Assembly: GCA_031278075.1 (NCBI GenBank)
Contig: JAITLE010000106.1
Coordinates: 1-11,039, forward strand
Direction of reading: 5' to 3'
Source: Bifidobacteriaceae bacterium
GTDB lineage: Bacteria; Actinomycetota; Actinomycetes; Actinomycetales; WQXJ01
Length of the DNA: 11,039 nt
Numbering within the stretch: the stretch's first letter is position 1; each line of letters begins with the position of its first letter. The position numbers were made by a program, and so were the translations under genes. Shown here piece after piece: positions 5,704 through 11,039 of this stretch. A model generated the notes under the pieces. The model saw only the letters and a program-made list of their open reading frames with translations, ran no database searches and was not told where the DNA came from.

Positions 5704-7796
5704 TGGCTCAGGACGTGAGCGACAGCTAAACGAAGATCGTTGGGCTTAGCCCATTGCCGCCGCGGATGCACGGCGTTTGTCAGAAGTACCCACGTCAACC
5801 CTTTGACCTGGTCGATCATCATAGCAGTGCCTGTGAAACCAGTGTGGCCCGCGGCTTGGTCGCCGGCCAACGGCCCCATCCAAGTGGGGTCCGCGATCCG
5901 CAACCCTAGGCCTTGGCCAAAGCCGGCCGCTGCCCGGAGCGGCCCGGTGAGCCGGTCCGTGCGCGCCATCTCCACCACTCGGCGGGAGATCACCCGCTCC
6001 GTCCCCCACACGCCGTCGGCTCGGATCAACTCGGCGAGGGCCAGCACATCTTGGCCCGTGGCGAACAGCCCGGCGTTGCCGGCCACGCCGCCTAGCGCCC
6101 AGGCGGCCTCGTCGTGCACCTGGCCGCGGATCATCCCGCGTGGCGCCCAAGACGGGTCCGGCGAATCCTCGGTCGCCGCGGTCGGCCAGTCCGTTGGCGG
6201 GTTGAACGCCGTTCGCCTCAGCCCCATCGGTTCGAGCAGCACCTGCGACACCACCCGGTCCAGCCCCACGCCGGCGATCTTCTCCGCGACCGCCCCGGCC
6301 AAGATGTACCCGGGGCAGCTATACGCGAAGCGTGCCCCCGGGCGGGATTCCGGGACCAGGGCCAGCAGGTCTTCCCAGTATTGTTCGCGGCCGGACTCGG
6401 CTTGCCATCCCGACCAGGTCGCCGGCAGCCCCGAAGTGTGGTTCAACAGCTGAGCCAGCGTGACGCGCCCGGTCGGCTCGGCCACGTCCAGGAACCGCCC
6501 GACCGGCGCGTCGATGCTCTCCCCGGACTGGTGAACCAGTTCAGCCAACGCCAACGCGACATAAACCTTCGTGATCGAAGCCAAATCGAACACAGTGTTC
6601 GTGGTGACAGAACGCCGATACCCCGGCGCCAGTGACGCGCCGGCGGCTGAGGCGAACCGCTGTTCCACTCCGACCGCCAGGTTGACCTCGATCTTCCCGT
6701 CCCACGCCGCCAACAACCGGGCGGCGCTGAAGGCCGGATGCGGCCGGGCGGAAGCCGCCAACCGCAGGCGGTTGGCCAACTGCTCCGCCAAAGACGGCTG
6801 CTGTGAGGCGACCCCGGCCAAGACGCGTCGCCGCCGCCGCTGGGTCAAGAGCAGCGGCGGATGGTTGTGGATCGGATCGGGGCCGGCCAGGCGCGCCGCA
6901 AGGCTCATGGCGCCGTCGAGCGGCGAACCCGGCTTCGCGCCCAGCCGCGCCGCGGGCCGGCGTCGCGTGAACTCCTCTTTGAACGGCCGGGTCAGCCTCT
7001 CGCCCAAGTTGAACAGTCCGCCCGTGAACGAGGCGTCCTCCGGCAGATCCTCGCCGAGCGCGGCGTCGAGCGCCGCGGCCAGCAGCCGGCCCGCCCGCTC
7101 CAGCAACTGGGCCGAGACCGGGTCGCCGCTGTCGGCCAGCTTGCCGACCTCGGTGGCGAACGAGGCCATCCGTCCCGCCCGTTCGTCGCTGGTGTAAAGG
7201 AGCGCCGGCCAGCCGGTCAGCGGGCCGAACAGCTTCTCGGCGCGCCGCGCCAAAGCGGGAGAGCCCAAGTCCGCGCGTCCGTCCAACGCCGCCGCCGCGG
7301 CGCGCAGCGCCTCCATCCCGATCCACGCCCCGCCCCCGAGGTCGCCGATCAAGTGGCCCCAACCGTCCACTCTGCGCCAGACGCCCTTGAAATCGGTTCC
7401 GAGCGCGACAGCCCCAGTGCCCGCGGCCACCACCGCGCCCGGCGCGCCACGCAACGCGCCGAGGTGGGCGGTCACGAAATCCGCCGCCAGCGCCGAGACC
7501 TTCGCGCCGGTCAGGTCGATCACCGCGCCGTGCAGTTGGTCGATGTCGTCCACCAACGTCACCAGGCCCGTCACCCCGGCGGCGAAAGCTTCGACGCCAT
7601 CGTCCACCACTGCCGGCCGGGCGGCGATCAGATCACGCAACATCCCCACCACCACGTCCAAGGCTGACGTGCCGACGCGGCCGACCTGGAGCCGATGGCC
7701 GATCCCGCTGTAGCGGTCGGCGCCGTCCAACGTGCAGGCGAGCAGGCGACTGCCTGTGCCGCCGATGTCGGCGGCCACCAGCCACCGTTTGCTCAC
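5697..7796 (-). CDS. fusion protein: BadF/BcrA-type amino-sugar kinase (N-terminal) plus beta-lactamase-family serine hydrolase (C-terminal)
   Basis: This 699-residue protein starts with GTG at 7796, overlapping the TGA of the upstream permease (7793-7796), and has no strong ribosome binding site. Residues 1 to about 305 are an ASKHA-fold sugar kinase of the BadF/BadG/BcrA/BcrD and GlcNAc/MurNAc kinase type: ADIGGTGSR (9-17, phosphate loop), GVTGL (74-78), AAGTGAVALG (124-133), DGWGHLIGDLGGGAWIG (144-160) and TGGLF (258-262). After a basic linker (RRRRR, 320-324), residues about 355-699 are a serine hydrolase of the class C beta-lactamase/PBP-like family. It has nucleophile motif SITK (Ser407, Lys410), TLAQLLNHTSGLP (446-458), YSC at 492-494 where YxN is usual, GGVAGNAGLFAT (569-580) and HTG (651-653) in the KTG position. 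There is no signal peptide or membrane segment, so both halves should be cytoplasmic. Given its neighbours, the kinase probably makes MurNAc-6-P or GlcNAc-6-P (compare clostridial MurK). The hydrolase could be an AmiE-like MurNAc-L-Ala amidase. The domain assignment is firm and the substrates are inferred. Confidence 0.9.
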   Translation of the reverse strand: MSKRWLVAADIGGTGSRLLACTLDGADRYSGIGHRLQVGRVGTSALDVVVGMLRDLIAARPAVVDDGVEAFAAGVTGLVTLVDDIDQLHGAVIDLTGAKVSALAADFVTAHLGALRGAPGAVVAAGTGAVALGTDFKGVWRRVDGWGHLIGDLGGGAWIGMEALRAAAAALDGRADLGSPALARRAEKLFGPLTGWPALLYTSDERAGRMASFATEVGKLADSGDPVSAQLLERAGRLLAAALDAALGEDLPEDASFTGGLFNLGERLTRPFKEEFTRRRPAARLGAKPGSPLDGAMSLAARLAGPDPIHNHPPLLLTQRRRRRVLAGVASQQPSLAEQLANRLRLAASARPHPAFSAARLLAAWDGKIEVNLAVGVEQRFASAAGASLAPGYRRSVTTNTVFDLASITKVYVALALAELVHQSGESIDAPVGRFLDVAEPTGRVTLAQLLNHTSGLPATWSGWQAESGREQYWEDLLALVPESRPGARFAYSCPGYILAGAVAEKIAGVGLDRVVSQVLLEPMGLRRTAFNPPTDWPTAATEDSPDPSWAPRGMIRGQVHDEAAWALGGVAGNAGLFATGQDVLALAELIRADGVWGTERVISRRVVEMARTDRLTGPLRAAAGFGQGLGLRIADPTWMGPLAGDQAAGHTGFTGTAMMIDQVKGLTWVLLTNAVHPRRQWAKPNDLRLAVAHVLSQW

Positions 7797-8632
7797 TTGC
7801 TCATTCCCGCCGTCAGACCGGTCACAATCTGCTTGGTCGCGACCAAGAAGATGGCGATCAGCGGGATGGTGGCGATCGTCAGGCCGGCGAACAAGGTGGC
7901 GTAGTCGGTTTGATACTCGCCGAAGAAGGACGTGATGCCCACCGGGATGGTGCGTTTAGACGCGTCGCGGATGAGGATCAACGGGTAGAAGAAGTCGTTC
8001 CAGACAGGGACGAACCGGAAAACGATCACGGTTGCGACGGCCGGACGGACCAATGGAAGCATCACGTACAGGAATATCTTGACCGGTCCGGCGCCGTCAA
8101 GTCGCGCGGCTTCCTCCAGATCGACGGGCGCGGAGCGGAAGAAGGCCGCGAGGATGAATGTGGAAAACGGTATCCCGAGGGCCGCGTAGACCGCGATCAG
8201 GCCAGTCAGGCTGGACACCAAACCCATCGAGTCGAGCAGGAAGAAGATCGGCAGGATCGCCAAGTAGACGGGCAGCATCAGGCCGGACATGAAGATCGCC
8301 TCCAGGGCCGCGAAAAACCGGCTCTTGGCGCGCGCGAAGGCGTAGGCGGCCAGCAGCGAGACAACAGTGGACAGCAGCACCGACGTCACGGTGACGAAGA
8401 TCGAGTTGACGAAGTAGGTGTCGAACGATGCCGTGATCCACGCCTTGAGGTAAGACTGGCCGGTCGGTGGCCAGGGCAGGCCGAGGGGGTCGAGGGCCAT
8501 GTCACGCGTGGTGCGCAGCGAGTTCAGCACCATGACCAGCAAAGGCGCGATGGCGAAGGCGGCATAGGCCCACAGCAGGACGTACACCCAGCTTCGCCTG
8601 TGGCCCCAGCGGGACCGTGGCTGCTTGCTCAT
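7793..8632 (-). CDS. carbohydrate ABC transporter permease, MalG type
   Basis: This 279-residue inner subunit of a CUT1-type sugar importer has an N-terminal cytoplasmic basic stretch, then about six hydrophobic segments: near 16-37, 74-98, 110-132, 140-165, 188-210 and 246-268. The EAA loop that docks the ATPase is at 173-181 (EEAARLDGA), followed by FLYVMLPLVRPAV. I take the ATG at 8632. The frame stays open further upstream, but that part overlaps the other permease and is not protein-like. A good ribosome binding site (GGAGG, plus-strand CCTCC at 8638-8642) lies 5 bases before this ATG. The start overlaps the preceding permease stop in an ATGA arrangement (8629-8632), and its own stop overlaps the GTG of the kinase-hydrolase gene. 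It would form the membrane channel with the MalF-type permease. No ATPase gene is in the window. Confidence 0.95.
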   Translation of the reverse strand: MSKQPRSRWGHRRSWVYVLLWAYAAFAIAPLLVMVLNSLRTTRDMALDPLGLPWPPTGQSYLKAWITASFDTYFVNSIFVTVTSVLLSTVVSLLAAYAFARAKSRFFAALEAIFMSGLMLPVYLAILPIFFLLDSMGLVSSLTGLIAVYAALGIPFSTFILAAFFRSAPVDLEEAARLDGAGPVKIFLYVMLPLVRPAVATVIVFRFVPVWNDFFYPLILIRDASKRTIPVGITSFFGEYQTDYATLFAGLTIATIPLIAIFLVATKQIVTGLTAGMSK

Positions 8633-9576
8633 GTCAGCCTCCGCTCCCAGCGTCGCATCAGACGGGTCATCACCACCGCCACGCCGAAGATGAAGAGGAA
8701 CAGCAGCATCGCCACCGCCGAGGAGATGCCATTGGAGTTGGTCGAACCGCTTTGGAACGCGGTCCGGTAGAACAACAGTGACAGGACGTCGGTGGCTTTG
8801 GCGGGATTGCCCTGCGAGCCGCCGATCGCGTACGGGATCGCGAACGCCTCCATTGCGCCGATGAAGGTCAGCACCGTGACCGTGCCGATGGCCGGGGTGA
8901 GCAGCGGGAAGGTGATGCGGGTGAAGCGCTGCCAGGCGCTGGCGCCGTCGAGCGCCGCCGCCTCCTCGAGGTCGTCGGTGATGCCGCCCATCGCGGCGCC
9001 GTACAGCAGCACCGGGAACCCGATCCACTGCCAAGAGTTGATGAACACGATGGCCCAAATCGCGGTCTTCGGGTCGCCGAGCCAGGGCAGCGCCCAAGAG
9101 TCCAGGCCGACCGCCTTGAACATGGCGTTGACGGAGCCGAACAGCGGGGACAGCAGCAAGGACCACAAATAGCCGATGACCAGCGGGCTGACCAGGTAGG
9201 GCATGGTGTAGATGGTCTGGAACAGCCGCTTGAAGCGGGGCAGGCGGTGCAGCAGTTGAGCTAGGCCCAAACCCACGGTGTTTTGGAACACCATCGCCCC
9301 GGCGAACAGCATGAGGTTATGCCAGAACGCCCTGGGGAGATCATTCCGGTAGGGGAGCTGGGTGAATAGCGCGACGTAGTTGTCGAACCCCGCCCACGAA
9401 TCCCGGACGATCCCGCGCCAACTGAAAAAGGAGTAGCTCAGCGCCGTGGCCAAAGGGTAAAGCACCAACACCGCGAACAACGCGGTGGCGGGCGCGACGA
9501 ACAATAACGCGGTGCGGGTCGGAAGGGCGGCCCCGCTGGAGCGGGGCCGCCGCTTCGACTGTCTGCGGTGAGACAC
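8629..9576 (-). CDS. carbohydrate ABC transporter permease, MalF/UgpA type
   Basis: This 315-residue permease has a basic cytoplasmic N-terminus (RRQSKRRPR) and a first membrane segment at about 22-44. The typical periplasmic/extracytoplasmic start SYSFFSWRG and FDNYVALF follow, with further segments near 84-108, 125-147, 172-194, 229-251 and 285-303. The EAA loop EEAAALDGA (204-212), followed by FTRITFPLLTPAI, is the ATPase docking site. The start is GTG at 9576, 11 bases after the stop of the binding-protein gene. No clear ribosome binding site precedes it, so coupling to the upstream gene is likely. It pairs with the MalG-type permease whose ATG overlaps its stop. The imported sugar cannot be read from the sequence; the operon context suggests MurNAc or a MurNAc-peptide. 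Confidence 0.95.
   Translation of the reverse strand: MSHRRQSKRRPRSSGAALPTRTALLFVAPATALFAVLVLYPLATALSYSFFSWRGIVRDSWAGFDNYVALFTQLPYRNDLPRAFWHNLMLFAGAMVFQNTVGLGLAQLLHRLPRFKRLFQTIYTMPYLVSPLVIGYLWSLLLSPLFGSVNAMFKAVGLDSWALPWLGDPKTAIWAIVFINSWQWIGFPVLLYGAAMGGITDDLEEAAALDGASAWQRFTRITFPLLTPAIGTVTVLTFIGAMEAFAIPYAIGGSQGNPAKATDVLSLLFYRTAFQSGSTNSNGISSAVAMLLFLFIFGVAVVMTRLMRRWERRLT
8638..8642 (-). promoter_or_regulatory. ribosome binding site of the MalG-type permease
   Basis: On the minus strand this reads GGAGG, 5 bases before the ATG at 8632. It lies inside the end of the MalF-type permease gene and decides the start of the downstream permease against a longer reading of the same frame. Confidence 0.75.
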
Positions 9577-9587
9577 TGGCGCTTCGA

Positions 9588-10901
9588 TCAGCCGTTAGGC
9601 GTGAACCACTGCGAGACGCCCTCTTGCAGCGCGGCGGCCGCTCCCGCCGCGTCTTGGGAGCCGAGGAAGATCTTTTGGATCTCCTCGCCCAGCACCGCGG
9701 TGCCCATCGGCTCGCCGTAGCGGAAGTTGACCAGCAGCAGGTACGCGGACGGATGCTCCTGGAAGCCCGCCCACGCCTCCGCCATCAGCGGGTCGTCGTA
9801 GGTGACGCCGGGGATCGGGGAGAACTGCTTGATCTCGTCGGCGAACAGTTGGCCGAACTCGGGTGTCGCCATCCACTTGATGAGCTCCACAGCGGCCGCT
9901 TGCTTCGCCGACTTGGCGTTGACGGCGTAGCCGCCGTCGCCCCAGGCCGGGGTCAGGGCGGTGGCCGACTTGGCGTCCGGGGTCGGCGGGACCTGATAGA
10001 TGCCGATCTCCATGTCGGGGGCTTGGGTTTGGAAGGTGGCCAGCTCATAGATGCCGCCCGGGAATTGCGCCGCGCCGCCTGATGTGAACAGCAACTGCGA
10101 ATCCGCGTACGCGACGCCGGCGACGTCATCGGGCATATAAGACTGGACGGACTTGACGACTTCGATCGAGGCGATGTAGTCGGGGTCTTCGAACGTCTTG
10201 GCGCCACTCAGGACGGCCGCCTCGAAGTCGAGGCCGCCGTAGCGGGTCGCGGCCAGGGTGTCGTGGACGATGGGCAGCACCCAGGAGTCTTTGGCGCCGA
10301 CGGCCATGGGGACGATCCCGCTGGCCTTGATCGCCTCGTTGAGGGCGATGAACTCGTCCCACGTGGTGGGCTCGGTCAAACCGAGGTCGTCGAAGATCGC
10401 CTTGTTGTAGAACATGGTCATGGTCTGGGTGGCGAACGGGACGGAATAGTGTTTGCCGTCCTTGTGCCCCTCGGCCGCGGCCAGCACCGTCGGGTCGATG
10501 TTCTGCAGGTCGGGCACCAAGTCGTCGAGGGCGAGGAGCTGGCCCGCCTCGACCCAGCCCTGCAGCTGGCCGTACGCCCGGACTTGGGCCACATCCGGGC
10601 CGTCGGAGCCTTCGAGGCCCGTGGTCAGGATCTGGTTGTATTCGGTGTTGAGGAAGGCCTCGAAGTTGATGGTGACGCCTTCGTGGGCGGCCTCGTAGAC
10701 GTCGAAGATGCGGTTGTACTTGTCGACGTCTTCCGTGCGCCACGACCACACGGTCAGCGTCACCGGTTCGGTGTTCACCGCGTCGGTGGCGCCACCTGAC
10801 GTTTGGCCTGGGGTTTGTTGGGTGCTGCTCGATGGTGCGCACGCGGCCACCAGAGCTAGCGCTCCGAGGGCTGCGACGACGGCTGATATCCGTCGTTTCA
10901 T
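9588..10901 (-). CDS. sugar ABC transporter substrate-binding lipoprotein (family 1 solute-binding protein)
   Basis: This 437-residue protein has a lipoprotein signal peptide: KRR, a hydrophobic stretch, then lipobox VAAC with the lipidated Cys at residue 21 and a Ser/Thr/Gln-rich linker (22-45). It would be tethered to the outer face of the membrane. The mature part shows the hallmarks of extracellular sugar-binding proteins: VTLTVWSW near the start (47-54), GPDVAQVRAYG (101-111), YSVPFATQTMTMFYNKAIFDDLGL (152-175, a stretch typical of the family) and WDEF (181-184). A late segment, AAAVELIKWMATPEFG, is also typical. The start ATG has a strong ribosome binding site (AAGGAG, 7 bases upstream). 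It is the receptor for the two permeases downstream. It follows a probable murQ tail after only 12 bases, so the cargo is probably a cell-wall amino sugar; that last point is inference. Confidence 0.95.
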   Translation of the reverse strand: MKRRISAVVAALGALALVAACAPSSSTQQTPGQTSGGATDAVNTEPVTLTVWSWRTEDVDKYNRIFDVYEAAHEGVTINFEAFLNTEYNQILTTGLEGSDGPDVAQVRAYGQLQGWVEAGQLLALDDLVPDLQNIDPTVLAAAEGHKDGKHYSVPFATQTMTMFYNKAIFDDLGLTEPTTWDEFIALNEAIKASGIVPMAVGAKDSWVLPIVHDTLAATRYGGLDFEAAVLSGAKTFEDPDYIASIEVVKSVQSYMPDDVAGVAYADSQLLFTSGGAAQFPGGIYELATFQTQAPDMEIGIYQVPPTPDAKSATALTPAWGDGGYAVNAKSAKQAAAVELIKWMATPEFGQLFADEIKQFSPIPGVTYDDPLMAEAWAGFQEHPSAYLLLVNFRYGEPMGTAVLGEEIQKIFLGSQDAAGAAAALQEGVSQWFTPNG

Positions 10902-10908
10902 GGGTTTT

Positions 10909-10914
10909 CTCCTT
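10909..10914 (-). promoter_or_regulatory. strong ribosome binding site of the binding-protein gene
   Basis: On the minus strand this reads AAGGAG, 7 bases before the ATG at 10901. It abuts the stop codon of the upstream gene (TAA at 10916-10914, sharing one A). This compact stop/RBS/start layout leaves no room for a promoter. Confidence 0.85.
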
Positions 10915-11039
10915 TACTCACTTTCGCGTGGGTGGTGGTTCGTCGGGTCAGGCGCGGGCGCGGCCAAGGCGGCCACGGCCCCGCGGACCGACCCTTGTGT
11001 TTCCGTGAGCGCTTGGCGAGCTCGCTCGGGCGCCACACC
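10914..11039 (-). CDS. murQ: probable C-terminus of N-acetylmuramic acid 6-phosphate etherase MurQ (5' part outside window)
   Basis: The minus-strand frame entering at the right edge is open for 41 codons and stops at TAA (10916-10914). Its first part reads GVAPERARQALTETQGSVRG followed by AVAAL, then a loose tail rich in Pro and charged residues. The pattern of a short helix, A-R-x-x-L, a G-x-V-R turn and A-x-x-A-L resembles the small helical C-terminal domain of MurQ etherases, which convert MurNAc-6-phosphate to GlcNAc-6-phosphate and D-lactate in the cytoplasm. It is only 12 bases upstream of the binding-protein gene on the same strand, in an operon that also holds an amino-sugar kinase and an RpiR-type regulator, which is the expected company for MurQ. 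The fragment is short, so this is a context-supported call. Any protein ending in a UBA-like helical pair would look similar. Confidence 0.6.
   Translation of the reverse strand, partial: GVAPERARQALTETQGSVRGAVAALAAPAPDPTNHHPRESE

Noticed and set aside
4936..5718. A 260-codon plus-strand open frame opposite the regulator gene
   Set aside because: It has low-complexity Arg/Gly/Gln composition with no family motif, and the minus strand encodes a full RpiR-type protein with HTH and SIS signatures.
6861..7667. A 268-codon plus-strand open frame opposite the kinase domain
   Set aside because: It is Arg/Gln-rich with no recognisable domain, while the minus strand carries the clear kinase motifs.
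8633..9166. Possible N-terminal extension of the MalG-type permease up to 9166
   Set aside because: The extra residues are Arg/His/Gly-rich and lie inside the other permease gene. The ATG at 8632 has a good ribosome binding site and an ATGA overlap.

Overview
The window is high-GC DNA in which every confident gene is bacterial. A cell-wall-anchored LPXTG surface protein, a lipoprotein sugar-binding protein feeding an ABC importer, a succinyl-DAP transaminase next to citrate synthase, and GTG starts all point to a Gram-positive, DAP-using actinobacterium. The genus cannot be fixed from this window alone.

Layout. On the plus strand, bases 1-474 are the C-terminal part of an N-succinyldiaminopimelate aminotransferase (DapC). 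Bases 601-1911 are a complete type II citrate synthase (GltA). Bases 2028-4757 are a 909-residue secreted, sortase-anchored surface protein. It has a glycine-rich beta-helix-like N-terminal half, a duplicated 90-residue module, a FIVAR-like helical segment and an LPVTG anchor. From 4798 to the right edge everything lies on the minus strand and reads as one operon, transcribed from right to left. Its order is the tail of a probable MurQ etherase (11039-10914), a sugar-binding lipoprotein (10901-9588), two sugar ABC permeases (9576-8629 and 8632-7793), a 699-residue two-domain protein joining a BadF/BcrA-type sugar kinase to a beta-lactamase-family serine hydrolase (7796-5697), and a MurR/RpiR-type regulator (5703-4798). 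Neighbouring genes are 11-12 bases apart or overlap by 4-7 bases.

Proposed function of the operon (inference). It imports and degrades N-acetylmuramic acid (MurNAc) or MurNAc-peptides released from peptidoglycan. The ABC importer would bring the substrate in unphosphorylated. The hydrolase domain could remove the peptide, as AmiE does in Bacillus. The kinase domain would make MurNAc-6-phosphate, and MurQ would convert that to GlcNAc-6-phosphate plus lactate. The RpiR-type protein would sense a sugar phosphate. This is a PTS-independent version of the MurNAc recycling pathway, with two consecutive steps apparently fused in one cytoplasmic polypeptide. That fusion is the most interesting item in the window. 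No ATPase subunit for the importer lies in the window. No tRNA, rRNA, CRISPR array, insertion sequence or integrase was seen.
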